DNA of 64,000 nt from Sphingomonas sp. LT1P40 (GCF_036663835.1 NZ_JAXOJT010000001.1:930001-994000); one strand, 5' to 3'. Shown: positions 51,564 to 61,688, counted from the stretch's first letter. A program made the numbers and translations. The notes: generated by a model not told the origin, from the sequence alone.

Positions 51564-52565
51564 TCACCCCCGCACCGGCACGCACGGGCTGACGCCACGG
51601 CACGCACCGCTCGCCTCCGCGCTCGAGCCGAACGGCCCGACCAGAACCTTGGTCAGCCGACCGGCCTTTACGTAAAATACCTGCCGCCCGGAAAACCGTC
51701 CGGCATTCTGCGCCCACACTTTCCGCGCATTGGCCGGATCGCCGAACGCGCCGAGCTGAACACGCCAGCCGCCGTCGCGCACGGGTGCGGCTTCGGCGAC
51801 CTCGACGGGCGCGGCAGGGCGCGGTCGCGGTGTCGGTTTCGGTGCCGGACGCACCATCGGCGGGGCAGGGCGCGCCTCCGCGACTTCAGGCTCGGACCCG
51901 CCCGGTATCGGCTGATAGGCGGTCGAGGGCGGCAGCTCGGTCCGCCCGATCGGTCCACTAGGGTTCCGCGATGGCGGCAAGGCGGCGACCTGCGGTCGTC
52001 CGGCCTCACGCTCGTAAGCGCGTGCCAGCTCGACGCCCTTTTGGCGGTCCTGCAAGCTGATATAACGATCCATCTGCGCCTGTGCGGTCGATGCCTGGGG
52101 CAATCCCTGCGCCGCTGCGCGTGCGGTCAGCGCATAGGCGCGGACCCAGTCCTTCGCCACGCCGTCGCCGTTGAAGTACATCGTGCCCAGCACATATTGC
52201 GAGCGCGGTTCACCGCGCGACGCCGATTTCTGCAGCCACTCGACCGCCTGCATGCGCTTGTTGTTCTCGAACAGCGCGAGGCCGTAATTCTCCTCGGCCT
52301 GTGGATGCCCCTGCAACGCGGCCTTGCGATACCATTCCTCGGCCTGACCCATGTCGGCGGGTACGCCACGGCCCAGCTTATAGGCTTGACCCATGTTGAA
52401 CTGCGCATCGGCATCGCCAGCGACGGCGGGGCCGCGCCATTCCGCCACAGCTTTCTTATAGTCGCCGCGCTGCCACGCCTCGACGCCCGTCTTGACGTCG
52501 GCCAGCGCAGGCCCGCTCACGAGCGTGGCGGCGGCAAGCAGTACCGCCAAAGCAATTCGATTCAT
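51564..52565 (-). CDS. SPOR-domain protein with Sel1-like repeats
   Basis: 333 residues from ATG 52565. The signal peptide is RIALAVLLAAATLVSGPALA. Sel1-like repeats follow (GDADAQFNMGQAYKLGRGVP, GHPQAEENYGLALFENNKRM, GEPRSQYVLGTMYFNGDGV, about 48-155). A Pro-rich linker runs to about 260, and the end is a SPOR domain (GWRVQLGAFGDPANARKVWA). SPOR domains bind denuded peptidoglycan at division sites. It lies divergent from a parA-like gene, with a similar SPOR protein beyond. Confidence 0.85.
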   Translation of the reverse strand: MNRIALAVLLAAATLVSGPALADVKTGVEAWQRGDYKKAVAEWRGPAVAGDADAQFNMGQAYKLGRGVPADMGQAEEWYRKAALQGHPQAEENYGLALFENNKRMQAVEWLQKSASRGEPRSQYVLGTMYFNGDGVAKDWVRAYALTARAAAQGLPQASTAQAQMDRYISLQDRQKGVELARAYEREAGRPQVAALPPSRNPSGPIGRTELPPSTAYQPIPGGSEPEVAEARPAPPMVRPAPKPTPRPRPAAPVEVAEAAPVRDGGWRVQLGAFGDPANARKVWAQNAGRFSGRQVFYVKAGRLTKVLVGPFGSSAEASGACRGVSPCVPVRG

Positions 52566-52747
52566 TCCGCCCATCCCCGGTCAGTCCCTTGGATAATGCC
52601 AGTTAACCATCGTGTGGCCAACAAATCCTTGCGGTAGCGTTAAGCCCGCGATGGGACGCGCCCCGTGTCATGGCCGCAACATTAACCGCTTCTTAGGGTC
52701 CGGCTGTCATCCCGATGCTCGGGTTACCGGGTATTTAAGAGGGGTCG

Positions 52748-53461
52748 ATGCGCGTACTAGCGATGGCATCACAAAAAGGTGGTTCGGGAAAGACCACGCT
52801 GAGCGGGCATCTTGCGGTGCAGGCGCAGCGTGCGGGTCATGGCCCGGTCGTGCTGATCGATATCGATCCGCAGGGGTCCTTGTCGGACTGGTGGAATGAG
52901 CGGCAGACGGAATTTCCCGCCTTCGCCCAGACCACGGTCGCGCGGCTGGCCGCCGATCTCGAAGTGCTTCGGCAACAGGGCTTCCGCCTCGCCGTGATCG
53001 ACACGCCCCCCGCCATTACCATGGCGATCCAGAGCGTGATCCAGGTCGCCGAACTCATCGTCATTCCGACACGTCCGTCGCCGCACGATCTGCGCGCGGT
53101 CGGTGCTACCGTCGATCTGTGCGACCGCGCGGGCAAGCCATTGCTGTTCGTGGTCAACGCGGCGACGCCCAAGGCCAAGATCACCAGCGAAGCCGCCGTC
53201 GCGCTGTCGCAGCATGGCACCGTCGCCCCGGTGACGATCCATCAGCGCACCGATTTCGCATCGTCGATGATCGACGGGCGCACGGTGATGGAGATCGATC
53301 CGAACTGCCGCTCCGCCGGCGAAGTCGTCGCTCTGTGGTCGTACATCAACGACCGACTCGAAAAGAACTTCCGCCGCACCGTGTTCACGCCGCCCGCCGC
53401 GACGCATGTCGCGTTTGCCGGACGCGCACAGGGTGGCTTCGGCCGCCGGGTGGTGAGCTGA
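52748..53461 (+). CDS. ParA-family ATPase
   Basis: 237 residues. The deviant Walker A KGGSGKTT (10-17, with the signature Lys10), the switch-like IDIDPQGSLSDWW, Walker B LAVIDTPPAITMAI and FVVNAATPKAKITSEA are typical of short ParA proteins that lack an N-terminal HTH. No parB gene or obvious parS sites are next to it. An RHH-type gene follows by 1-bp overlap, then a SPOR-TPR gene. It probably positions or segregates a protein or a locus; the cargo is unknown. Confidence 0.9.
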   Translation: MRVLAMASQKGGSGKTTLSGHLAVQAQRAGHGPVVLIDIDPQGSLSDWWNERQTEFPAFAQTTVARLAADLEVLRQQGFRLAVIDTPPAITMAIQSVIQVAELIVIPTRPSPHDLRAVGATVDLCDRAGKPLLFVVNAATPKAKITSEAAVALSQHGTVAPVTIHQRTDFASSMIDGRTVMEIDPNCRSAGEVVALWSYINDRLEKNFRRTVFTPPAATHVAFAGRAQGGFGRRVVS

Positions 53462-53988
53462 TGTTCGGCGCCGCCAAGCCCACCGCGTCGCTGTCCTCGG
53501 GCCTGCTCGCCCGCAAGGGTCAGGCGCGCCCCGCGATGCGCCCGCAGGGGTTCGTCGGTCTAAACCCCGGCACGTCGCTCGACGATCTCGGCTGGAATGA
53601 CATGGGCGTCGATGCTTTCGAGCCCGCGCCCGTCACCGAAGCGGTACCGCCAGTGCTCGCGCAGCGTCTGGCGCTGGCTGAAGAATTCACGCCGCCGCCG
53701 CAACCGGTGCTGGCACCCGAGCCTGTGGTCGAAACGCCGGTCGCGGAATCGCGGCCTGTCTCCACCGCCACCGCTGCCCGCATCGGGCGCGAAGTATCGG
53801 TGAAAAAGGGCAAGGCGGCGTTCACGCTGCGGCTCGACACCGATCGTCATCTAAAACTGCGCCTCGCCTCCGCGCTTTCGGGCCGTTCGGCCCAGCTTCT
53901 CGTGACCGAGGCACTCGACGCATTTCTTGAAACGCTTCCCGAAGTCGGGGCGCTGGCGAGCCAGTGTCCGTCGGGCAAGGCTCGTTAA
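53461..53988 (+). CDS. Proline-rich protein with C-terminal ribbon-helix-helix domain
   Basis: About 175 residues from ATG 53461, overlapping the ParA stop by one base (TGATG). The N-terminal 110 residues are low in predicted structure and rich in Pro and Glu. Residues 118-160 (AAFTLRLDTDRHLKLRLASA then LVTEALDAFLETLPEV) read as a ribbon-helix-helix DNA-binding domain. This could be the partner that stimulates the ParA ATPase, as RHH proteins (ParG-like or CopG-like) do for plasmid ParA. Binding sites are not identified. Confidence 0.75.
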   Translation: MFGAAKPTASLSSGLLARKGQARPAMRPQGFVGLNPGTSLDDLGWNDMGVDAFEPAPVTEAVPPVLAQRLALAEEFTPPPQPVLAPEPVVETPVAESRPVSTATAARIGREVSVKKGKAAFTLRLDTDRHLKLRLASALSGRSAQLLVTEALDAFLETLPEVGALASQCPSGKAR

Positions 53989-54005
53989 TCAGGGGGATTT
54001 GAGCC

Positions 54006-55352
54006 ATGAACGCACGTCGCATCTTCACCATCACCGCATCGGCACTCGTGCTGGGCGCACCCATAATCGGCGGTCCGGCGCTGATCGGCGGCCTTGCCGT
54101 CGCCAGCAAGACCGTCATCACCCAGGACGCAAAAAAGGCGTCGAAGGAAGCCCAGGCGGCGCGCAAGGCGCTGAAGGGCGGCAAGGCCCAGCTCGCCGTG
54201 ACGCATGCCGAGGCAGCGGTGACCTTCGATCCCAAGAACGGCGCATACCGCACGCTGTTGGGTGAGACCTATCTGTTCGCGGGCCGCTTCGTCTCCGCCG
54301 CGCAGGCGCTGAACGAAGCGCTGTCGCTCGATCCGGCGAATGGCCGCACCGCGCTCAACCTCGCGCTTGCACAGATCGCGGTCGGCGAGTGGGCGACCGC
54401 GCGCCAGACGCTCGAAACGCATGCGGCGACCATTCCGGTTAGCGACCGTGGCCTCGCCTTTGCGCTGGCCGGCGATCCCGCCACCGCCGTGGCGCTGCTC
54501 AGCGATGCCGCGCGCAAGCCCGGTGCCGATGCCAAGACACGCCAGAACCTCGCGCTCAGCTTCGCGCTGGGCGGCCAGTGGCAGCAGGCACGCGCCGTTG
54601 CCGGCATCGATCTGTCGCCCGATCAGCTCGACGGGCGCATCATGCAATGGGCCAGCTTCTCGCGGCCCCAGAACGCTTATGACCAGGTTTCCGCCCTGCT
54701 CGGCGTGACGCCGGTGGCGGACAATGGCCAGCCCGAACGGCTCGCGCTCGCCCAGTCGATGACGACGGCGGTCGCGGCACAGCAGGTCGGCGATCCGGTC
54801 GATGCCTATATGCCCGGCAGCGATTCCGCCGCTGCGGCAGCAGCACCTCCGGCCGCCGATGTCGCCATGACCGGCGAAGTCGCCGCGCCCGCGATTACCG
54901 CGCCCGGCGGCCGGCAAATCGTCTTCGCCCCGCGTCAGGAAGTCATTCAGGCGATTCCTGCCGCAGTGGTCAAGCCAGCTGCGTTCGTCAAAGCAACCCC
55001 GGTCGAAGTCGGCGCGCGCAAGGCGGTGCAGATCGATCTTGCCTCAGTCAAGCCGGCAAAAGGCAGCTGGTTCGTCCAGCTCGGCGCCTATGACAGCAGC
55101 GGCATCGCGCGCGATGCATGGGGCCGTTCGGTCAAGCGCATCCCGGCTTTGCAGGGTATGACGCCGTCCAGCGCCAGCGTCTCGACGCGTGCCGGTACCT
55201 TCCATCGCCTGTCGGTTGGCGGCTTCGACCGTGCCAGCGCGAACACGCTGTGCGGTCAGGTTCGCGCCACCGGCGGCACTTGCTTCGTGCGCACCGGCGC
55301 GGGTGACAAGGTCGCCAGCTGGGGCAAGGGCGCACAGCTCGCCTCGCGCTAA
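54006..55352 (+). CDS. Exported TPR protein with C-terminal SPOR domain
   Basis: 448 residues. An N-terminal signal/anchor (FTITASALVLGAPIIGGPAL) precedes TPR-like repeats (about 40-200; AVTFDPKNGAYRTLLGETYL, RFVSAAQALNEALSLDPANG). An Ala/Pro linker follows, then a SPOR domain (about 353-430, GSWFVQLGAYDSSGIARDAW). Other cysteines near the end (LCGQVRATGGTCFVR) could pair. It follows the RHH gene by 17 bp. The set implies a septum-located complex driven by a ParA-like switch. Confidence 0.82.
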   Translation: MNARRIFTITASALVLGAPIIGGPALIGGLAVASKTVITQDAKKASKEAQAARKALKGGKAQLAVTHAEAAVTFDPKNGAYRTLLGETYLFAGRFVSAAQALNEALSLDPANGRTALNLALAQIAVGEWATARQTLETHAATIPVSDRGLAFALAGDPATAVALLSDAARKPGADAKTRQNLALSFALGGQWQQARAVAGIDLSPDQLDGRIMQWASFSRPQNAYDQVSALLGVTPVADNGQPERLALAQSMTTAVAAQQVGDPVDAYMPGSDSAAAAAAPPAADVAMTGEVAAPAITAPGGRQIVFAPRQEVIQAIPAAVVKPAAFVKATPVEVGARKAVQIDLASVKPAKGSWFVQLGAYDSSGIARDAWGRSVKRIPALQGMTPSSASVSTRAGTFHRLSVGGFDRASANTLCGQVRATGGTCFVRTGAGDKVASWGKGAQLASR

Positions 55353-55384
55353 ATCAGGGCGCTAAGTAATTCAGAGCTCTCCCA

Positions 55385-55414
55385 GGCCCCGGTTCGCGCA
55401 AACGGACCGGGGCC
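55385..55414. terminator. Hairpin between the SPOR and dihydroorotase-like genes
   Basis: GGCCCCGGT pairs with ACCGGGGCC around a 12-nt loop; a weak T-rich stretch (ACTTTGTCT) follows on the + strand. It lies between convergent genes and may serve both. Confidence 0.5.
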
Positions 55415-55423
55415 GAACTTTGT

Positions 55424-56647
55424 CTAGGCGATCTCCGCGCCGCCCTTGAACAGTCGTACTGCTTTGCCCTGAACCGGCAGGCCGTCGAACGGGGTGTTGC
55501 CGGCCTTGCCCGCCAACGTATCCGAACTGATCTGCCACGGCGCATCCGCGTCGATCAGCACCAGATCGGCAGGCGTCCCCGCGGCCAGCGTGCCCGACTT
55601 GATCCCCAGCAGTTTTGCCGGATTATGTGCCAGCAGCGCGAACAGACGGTCCAGCGTCAGCCGCTCGTCACGCACCAGCCCCAGACCCAGCGCCAGCAAG
55701 GTCTGCGCGCCCGCCATGCCGGGCGTCGCATCGGCGAAGGGCAGGCGCTTTTCCTCCGGCCCGCGCGGGTCGTGCCCCGAACACAGGATATCGATCGTCC
55801 CGTCGCTGAGCGCCTCCTGCGCCGCCTGGCGATCCGCTTCGTCACGCAGGGGCGGGGAGAGGCGCGCAAAGGTGCGGAAATCGGTCACGGCGATATCCGA
55901 CAGCAACAGATGCGCCGGGGTGATCCCGCACGTCACCTGCACGCCGCGCGCCTTGGCCGCACGGATCAGGTCGAACCCTGCCGCCGTCGTGACCTGCCGG
56001 AAATGGATCGCCGCGCCGGTTTCCTCGGCCAGCATCAGGTCGCGCGCAATCGCCATCGCCTCGGCAATCGCGGGTGCCGCGGGCAGGCCTAGCCGCGTCG
56101 CCGTCTCACCCTCGGTCGCCACCGCAGCGCCCGCAAGGCCCGCATCCTCGGCATGTGCGATCACCGTCAGCCCGCAATCGCGCGCATAGGCCAGCACGCG
56201 GCGCATCACCCCCGAATTGGCGATCCAGCCGCGCCCGGTGGCGACGGCGCGCGCACCCGCCTCCGCATTGATGGCGAACTCGGCGAGATCCTTGCCTTCA
56301 AGACGCCGCGTTGCAGCGGCGATCGGGTGGACCCACAATTCAGGCTTGCCCATGTCGGCGGCACGCTGGACGATGCCGGGGTCGTCCAGCACTGGCGACT
56401 GATCGGGCATCAACCCCACGCGAACAATTCCGCCCGCACGGCACGCCGCCTTGTCCACCGCGAACGCACCCAGATCGGTGAGGGCAGGAGCGAGCAACTT
56501 GCCCGTGCAGTCGATCTGGCGCGTGCCGACCAGCAACTCAAACTTGCCGGTCTTCGCGATGACATCGCCATCGACCAGCAGATTGCCCATCGTCATGCCG
56601 CCCTCAGGGCAAATCAGCGTGGCGTTCAGGAATGCGATACCACTCAT
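55424..56647 (-). CDS. Dihydroorotase-like protein, probably non-catalytic (PyrC')
   Basis: About 407 residues from ATG 56647, overlapping the pyrB stop by ATGA. The fold follows dihydroorotase and allantoinase ([56 protein letters not shown]). The first metal motif DxHxH is replaced by ALTDLGAF (about 55-62), and CSGHDPRG stands where a ligand-containing TDHAPH would be. Thus two metal-binding elements are lost. Family knowledge: such PyrC' proteins act as structural partners of aspartate transcarbamoylase. A working dihydroorotase must be encoded elsewhere. Confidence 0.82.
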   Translation of the reverse strand: MSGIAFLNATLICPEGGMTMGNLLVDGDVIAKTGKFELLVGTRQIDCTGKLLAPALTDLGAFAVDKAACRAGGIVRVGLMPDQSPVLDDPGIVQRAADMGKPELWVHPIAAATRRLEGKDLAEFAINAEAGARAVATGRGWIANSGVMRRVLAYARDCGLTVIAHAEDAGLAGAAVATEGETATRLGLPAAPAIAEAMAIARDLMLAEETGAAIHFRQVTTAAGFDLIRAAKARGVQVTCGITPAHLLLSDIAVTDFRTFARLSPPLRDEADRQAAQEALSDGTIDILCSGHDPRGPEEKRLPFADATPGMAGAQTLLALGLGLVRDERLTLDRLFALLAHNPAKLLGIKSGTLAAGTPADLVLIDADAPWQISSDTLAGKAGNTPFDGLPVQGKAVRLFKGGAEIA

Positions 56648-57633
56648 GCCCAGCCCTCCACGCCACGCGCATGGCGGGTCAGCACGTCCAGGCAAGCCAT
56701 CCGCACCGCCACACCCATCTCGACCTGTTCGGTGATAGCGGATCGGCCCGGCATATCGGCGACGCTCGACGTGATCTCGACACCCCGGTTCATCGGGCCG
56801 GGATGCATCACCAGCGCATCGGGCTTGGCCCGCGCCAGCCGCTCGGGTGTCAAACCATAGTTCAAATGATATTCGCGCGTGGACGGAATAAACGCGCCCG
56901 ACATCCGCTCATTTTGCAGCCGCAGCATCATCACGACGTCCGCGCCTTCAAGCGCCGCGTCGAAATCGGTGAAGGGTGTCACCCCCATCGCCTCGATCGC
57001 GGCGGGCATCAGGGTCGATGGCGCGACCACACGAACCTCCGCCGCCAGTGCGGTCAGCGCCAGGATGTTCGACCGCGCCACCCGGCTGTGCAGGATATCG
57101 CCACAAATCACGACTCGCTGGTGCGCGATGCTCCCGCGCCGTCGCCGGATCGTCAGCGCATCCAGCAGCGCCTGAGTCGGATGCTCGTGGCTGCCGTCGC
57201 CCGCGTTCAAAACCGGGCAATCGACCTTGTCCGCGATCAACTGAACCGCGCCCGACGACATGTGTCGAATCACGATCACGTCGGCGCGCATCGCGTTCAG
57301 CGTCATCGCCGTGTCGATCAGCGTCTCGCCCTTCTTCACGCTCGACTGCGCCGCGTGCATGTTGACGACATCCGCGCCCAGCCGCTTTCCGGCGATCTCG
57401 AATGACAGCAGCGTGCGGGTAGAGTTCTCGAAAAACGCATTGATCTGCGTCACCCCGTCCAGCCGATGGTCGCTCTTGGCGCGGCTGCGGTTCGCTTCGA
57501 TCCATTGTTCCGCCTCGTCGAGCAGGAACAATATCTCGTGCGGCTGAAGTCCGGCAATGCCGGTCAGGTGCGCGTGCGGGAACACGGCGCGCCCATTTAT
57601 CTGGGCGCCGGGGCGGTGATCTGAAGGTTGCAT
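56644..57633 (-). CDS. pyrB: Aspartate carbamoyltransferase catalytic subunit
   Basis: 329 residues. [20 protein letters not shown] is the carbamoyl-phosphate site (STRT), [20 protein letters not shown] and [18 protein letters not shown] supply the HPTQ motif, and [13 protein letters not shown] is the aspartate-side loop. It joins carbamoyl phosphate and aspartate in pyrimidine synthesis. The partner PyrC' is coupled by ATGA. No regulatory PyrI gene follows. Confidence 0.95.
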   Translation of the reverse strand: MQPSDHRPGAQINGRAVFPHAHLTGIAGLQPHEILFLLDEAEQWIEANRSRAKSDHRLDGVTQINAFFENSTRTLLSFEIAGKRLGADVVNMHAAQSSVKKGETLIDTAMTLNAMRADVIVIRHMSSGAVQLIADKVDCPVLNAGDGSHEHPTQALLDALTIRRRRGSIAHQRVVICGDILHSRVARSNILALTALAAEVRVVAPSTLMPAAIEAMGVTPFTDFDAALEGADVVMMLRLQNERMSGAFIPSTREYHLNYGLTPERLARAKPDALVMHPGPMNRGVEITSSVADMPGRSAITEQVEMGVAVRMACLDVLTRHARGVEGWA

Positions 57634-57712
57634 TAAAGGGGTCGGTTAGCGGGCCGGGATCGACGGTGCAAGCGCAAGGCGACAAGTGACCGGGTGTTTG
57701 TGCCCGGCCACC

Positions 57713-58669
57713 TCAGCCATGAAGCCGGAAGAAGTCGAACACGGTATCGTCAATCCGTCGCGCGCGGTTCTCGCTGGTGCCGCCATAGGTATGCACGCCC
57801 ACCGCGACCCGGCGATTGTCGCTGAACAGGGCAAAGATCGGGGCGCCGCTCATCCCGCCTTCGGTATCGAACGGATAGATCAGGAAATCGTCGGTCACGT
57901 CGGTCAGCCGACCGCCGTTATAATATTGCGTCGCCGGGGTCCGGTCGATGCCATAGCCGCTGACATTCACCTGAAGCCCCGCCAGTTGCGGCTCGCTGTA
58001 GCTGGCATAGCCGAACCAGCCGAGCTTGCTTCCCGGCTCGTCGGTGTCGAGCAGAAGCACGCCATAGTCATGTTCGAGCCCGCCATGCCCGGCGAGCCAT
58101 TCCACCGGGCAATGCGCGTCCGCCACATGATAGCTTTTGAACGGCGCCGAATAGCCGTCATAGCCCGGCGTCACGAGGATCCGGCTCGCTTTGCCATAAT
58201 CCTTGTGAAAGATATTGTGTCCGGCGGTACCCAGCGCCCTGCGCCCCAGGAACCAGGCGGTGCCGGTCGCACGCTTTCCCGAGCTGTAGGTGATGTCGAG
58301 ATGCGCGATGCAACGCCAGGGCAGGGCGGTGGTGTCGGAGACGGGCACGCGATCGTCCTCACCGATGATCGATTGCGCCACCCAGGTTCGGTCGTCGGGG
58401 TCGCGCGGACGCGAATTGGTCTTTGTTGCAAACAGTCCGTTGCTGCGTGCGACATAGGCGTCGAATCCGGGTACATTCTCCAGCGAACTGCCGCCATTGG
58501 TTTCCGTCATGAACGGCGCACTGAAGCGCGGCGTGGGCGGCAGGCCTTCGATCAACGGCGGCGCGGCGAGCGCCGCGCCGAGAATCGCCGGCGGGCCGAG
58601 CGTAACGCGCGTCGCGTCGCCGTGTTTCGATCCCTTTGCGGATTTTGGCTTTGCCACGTTACGCGTCAT
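57713..58669 (-). CDS. Trypsin-like serine protease (S1/V8 type)
   Basis: 318 residues. The triad is His151 in LGTAGHNIF, Asp201 in LEHDYGVLLL and Ser274 in TEGGMSGAPIF. The oxyanion GGxSGxP matches glutamyl endopeptidase/V8-like members. YDGYSAPFKSYHVADAHCPV lies between. The N-terminus has no convincing Sec signal (basic, then an Ala-rich helix), so its export route is unclear; residues 1-60 may be a propeptide. The ATG overlaps the stop of the upstream lipoprotein-like gene, so they are translated together. Confidence 0.82.
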   Translation of the reverse strand: MTRNVAKPKSAKGSKHGDATRVTLGPPAILGAALAAPPLIEGLPPTPRFSAPFMTETNGGSSLENVPGFDAYVARSNGLFATKTNSRPRDPDDRTWVAQSIIGEDDRVPVSDTTALPWRCIAHLDITYSSGKRATGTAWFLGRRALGTAGHNIFHKDYGKASRILVTPGYDGYSAPFKSYHVADAHCPVEWLAGHGGLEHDYGVLLLDTDEPGSKLGWFGYASYSEPQLAGLQVNVSGYGIDRTPATQYYNGGRLTDVTDDFLIYPFDTEGGMSGAPIFALFSDNRRVAVGVHTYGGTSENRARRIDDTVFDFFRLHG

Positions 58670-59970
58670 TTCGCTGTCTCATTACCGGCGGCATCGCCGT
58701 CGCTGCCTTCGCTCTCGCGCGCCTTGTCGGCAGGCGATGGCTGAACCGTGGCCTTTCCGGCTGGCTGGCCGGGATTGACGGTCACCTCTGTCGCGTCCCC
58801 GCCAATACCTTGCTTGATCCGGGACAGCCCCGGATAGCCCACGCTTAGCAACGCGTCAGCGCCCTTCAATCCGGCTTCTGCCTTGACCTTCGCCTTGTCC
58901 GCCAGATCGGCGCGCGCTTTCTCCAGCGCAATGATCTGATCGATCCGCGACTTGCGCTTGGTCAGAAAGCTGGTGGACTGGTCGAGATAGGCACCGACCA
59001 ATGTCGCAGGCAGCAGAAACAGCGCCGCCGCCTCAGATTTGCGGGTCACTTCGGTCTTGGTGGCGACGCCGCTGACCAGCGTCACCTTGGTCGAGACATC
59101 GGCCAGCCCGGAGCGCGACACCGGGATCACCACCGGATCGGCACCGTTCGTCAACTGGATTACCGCGCTTTGCAGACGCGCGCCCCCGGCGACGATCTCC
59201 AGGAATGCCGGTGTCGGCTGGCGCGTGCAAATGCCCCTGCGGCAATCGGTGGCGCGCGCGCGCACCCCGCTTGGCCAGGTGAACGGCCGATAGCCGCGCA
59301 ACCCGATCGTAAAGGGCTGAAGCTGCCGGTTTAAGTCAAGCTTCTTGATGAACGAATCCTTCGCCGCATCGGCCTGATACTGACGAAGTTGCTCGATTCC
59401 CCTGGTCCGGACGGTGGTCTTCAGCAAATCATTGGCGGCCGCCATTTGCGGACAATCGGCGGGATCGACCCAGATGCGCAACAGCACCGCGTCGGTGGTA
59501 TCCTTTGCGCCGCTCTCCGGCCGCAGCGCGGCGGCGGACTTGGCCAGGTTCCCCAGTGCCTCGGTGGTCTTTTCCTTGGTATCGGAATCGATTGAGGTAA
59601 GCAGCGAGTTGGTCTGCTCGACCTTCATCGTATCCTCGTGAAACCCCGAAATCTTGTGCGTGAGAACATAGGGACCCCATTGCTTGCTGGAAACGCAGCC
59701 TTGGGTAACGAACTGCGCGCTCTCGATCATCTCCGCGCCGGTGTCCGCCACGAACACGGGCTCGCTCAGTTCGACCTGCAGTCCGTTCGCTGCTGAGGCG
59801 ACAAGCCGCACCTCGATCAGCCCGCGCGGCAGGTAATAGGCCTGCCCGGTCAGCGCTTGCCGTGACGTTGCCGAACTGCTTCTCACATCGGTGCTGGTCA
59901 GCGCCGCCCCGCAAGCAACGTTAAGCAACACCACAGACATGACCAGTGCATTCTTGAATGCTGGAAGCAT
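58666..59970 (-). CDS. Putative lipoprotein of unknown function, partner of a protease gene
   Basis: About 434 residues from ATG 59970, with GGGGGACC before it. The N-terminus MLPAFKNALVMSVVLLNVACG looks like a lipoprotein signal with an imperfect lipobox (NVAC). The mature part alternates Ala/Ser-rich helix with beta-like blocks, contains CSSKQWGPYV, DCPQMAAAN and RRGICTRQPT cysteines, then a helical coiled region (about 330-390, ALEKARADLADKAKVKAEAG). I recognise no family. It may be the substrate, inhibitor or anchor of the downstream protease. Confidence 0.65.
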   Translation of the reverse strand: MLPAFKNALVMSVVLLNVACGAALTSTDVRSSSATSRQALTGQAYYLPRGLIEVRLVASAANGLQVELSEPVFVADTGAEMIESAQFVTQGCVSSKQWGPYVLTHKISGFHEDTMKVEQTNSLLTSIDSDTKEKTTEALGNLAKSAAALRPESGAKDTTDAVLLRIWVDPADCPQMAAANDLLKTTVRTRGIEQLRQYQADAAKDSFIKKLDLNRQLQPFTIGLRGYRPFTWPSGVRARATDCRRGICTRQPTPAFLEIVAGGARLQSAVIQLTNGADPVVIPVSRSGLADVSTKVTLVSGVATKTEVTRKSEAAALFLLPATLVGAYLDQSTSFLTKRKSRIDQIIALEKARADLADKAKVKAEAGLKGADALLSVGYPGLSRIKQGIGGDATEVTVNPGQPAGKATVQPSPADKARESEGSDGDAAGNETAK

Positions 59971-60105
59971 CGCAGGTCCCCCACATGGTCGCCAAAACCA
60001 AAAGATCAGGAAGACGCAAACCCGGCGAAGCGCGAATACTGCCATGCGCGCTCGCAAAGGACAACTGTGACTGTAACCAAAGCGGATAGGTACGGTTTCG
60101 CGTGT

Positions 60106-60570
60106 CTATCCGGCCGTCGCCAGCGCGTCGATCGCCCCTTGCAGGATGTAGCTTGCCGCCAGCTTGTCCACCCGCTCCGCCCGTTTGGCGCGCGACAAGT
60201 CTTCGGCGATCATCTGCCGCTCGACCGCCTGAGTCGACCAGCGTTCGTCCCACATGAAGATCGGCAGGCCCAGATCGGCGACATTGCGTGCGAAGGCGCG
60301 GGTCGATTGGGTACGCGGCGAATCGGTCCCGTCGAGGTTGAGGGGCAGGCCGATAACCAGCCCCTTCACCTGCTGCGCGGCGATCAGCGCGGCCAGCAGG
60401 CCCTTGTCCGCGGTGAACTTGGTACGGCGGACAAGCTCGGCGGGGCTGGCGAACGACCAGCCCGAATCGCACAACGCCGTACCAATCGTCTTGGTGCCGA
60501 CATCAAGCCCCAACAGCCGCCCGCCGCTCGGCAGCGCATCGCGGAACAGCGCGCGATCCTCGGTAATCAT
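60106..60570 (-). CDS. ruvX: Putative pre-16S rRNA nuclease / Holliday-junction resolvase-like RuvX (YqgF)
   Basis: About 154 residues from ATG 60570, overlapping the upstream stop by [24 protein letters not shown] (first catalytic Asp), [38 protein letters not shown] (acidic pair) and [14 protein letters not shown] are family motifs. YqgF is the RNase H-like nuclease for 5'-end maturation of 16S rRNA. It is the last gene of a unit with the DUF3089 hydrolase. Confidence 0.93.
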   Translation of the reverse strand: MITEDRALFRDALPSGGRLLGLDVGTKTIGTALCDSGWSFASPAELVRRTKFTADKGLLAALIAAQQVKGLVIGLPLNLDGTDSPRTQSTRAFARNVADLGLPIFMWDERWSTQAVERQMIAEDLSRAKRAERVDKLAASYILQGAIDALATAG

Positions 60571-61688
60571 TTCGAACGAGCGGGGGCGAACGCCGCCAGA
60601 CGCCGCTCCGCATCGGCTCGGACATTGGCCCAGAACAGCGAATAGTCGAACACATGGTAATTGTTGCCGGGGAGAACATAACTGCTCCCCAGTTCGGCGG
60701 GCGGGTTGCCGATCAGCAATATTCCGCGTCCCTCGCACCGCGCAGGGATCTCGGTCTTTGTCAGAGTGGCCGTCGCGAAATCGGCGGACGGGACCAGGCT
60801 ACCGGCATTCACACCGACCCCGACTGCTGCCGCCCCGGGCTTTCCTGTAATCGGGTTGGTACACACCATCGGCGTGTTCGCACGTGGGGTGCCGTTGAAA
60901 CCCTTTGTCGCGTCGAATGTGTCGAGGATCAGTGCCGGATCGGCGGGCTCGGCAAAGCTCTGCCACGACAGGATGCACCCGGCCTGATCGGCGGTCGCAC
61001 ATTCGGGCAGGCCCAGCAACGGCAGATCGGCGGTCTTGGAGATCGGCCAGCCGACCACGTATGCCGCGACGATCCGCTTCGCCAACGGCTTCCCCGCCAC
61101 GCGATCGTGCAACAGCCGACTCAGGTGCAGTGCGCCCTGACTATGTCCGGCCAGGATGATCGGTCGGTCGCCCGCCTCCTTCAGAAACTGGTCGAACGCC
61201 GCGCCGACATCGCCGTAAGCCAGGTCGAATGCCTTCTTTGCTTCATCCTGTGTCGTCAGGAACGCGCCGAACGCCGCCTGTCGGTAACGCGGTGCCCAGA
61301 TCGACCCCACGCCGTTAAACGCGCTCGCCTGCCCGCGCAGAAACAAAGCGGCACGGTCATTGGCGACCTTGTCGTCCAGCGGCGCATTCCAGCGTGCGCG
61401 TTCGAGGTAGGAAGTGGGGTGGATGAAGAAGACGGCGGCGACCGGCTTCTCCGCCACCGCAAATCCTTCGGGCACCCACAGCGCCGGATTGCCCGGCTTG
61501 TCGGGCCGCGCCAGCCACATAGTCGCACTGGCATAACGCTCGCCCGGCAGTGCCGCTTGTGGCTCGAACGCAGCACTCGGCACCATCGTCCGGCGGATCA
61601 ACTCGATCCCCCAGATGCGATAGGCGAACGCCGCCGCAATCGCGAGTGCGATCAAGAAAGCAATCACATACAGGAATTTGCGCGCCAA
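60567..61688 (-). CDS. DUF3089 alpha/beta-hydrolase
   Basis: About 373 residues from TTG 61688, which has GGAGAAGCCGG just before it; the frame continues upstream without a good signal. The membrane anchor is [60 protein letters not shown] (nucleophile elbow GHSQG) and [10 protein letters not shown] are DUF3089 features; the triad Ser is in GHSQG. The substrate is unknown. It is divergent from the DUF4153 gene across 97 bp. Confidence 0.82.
   Translation of the reverse strand: MARKFLYVIAFLIALAIAAAFAYRIWGIELIRRTMVPSAAFEPQAALPGERYASATMWLARPDKPGNPALWVPEGFAVAEKPVAAVFFIHPTSYLERARWNAPLDDKVANDRAALFLRGQASAFNGVGSIWAPRYRQAAFGAFLTTQDEAKKAFDLAYGDVGAAFDQFLKEAGDRPIILAGHSQGALHLSRLLHDRVAGKPLAKRIVAAYVVGWPISKTADLPLLGLPECATADQAGCILSWQSFAEPADPALILDTFDATKGFNGTPRANTPMVCTNPITGKPGAAAVGVGVNAGSLVPSADFATATLTKTEIPARCEGRGILLIGNPPAELGSSYVLPGNNYHVFDYSLFWANVRADAERRLAAFAPARSK

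Noticed and set aside
57646..57712. Extra small gene between pyrB and the protease.
   Set aside because: The space is only about 80 bp and holds no frame with a ribosome site.
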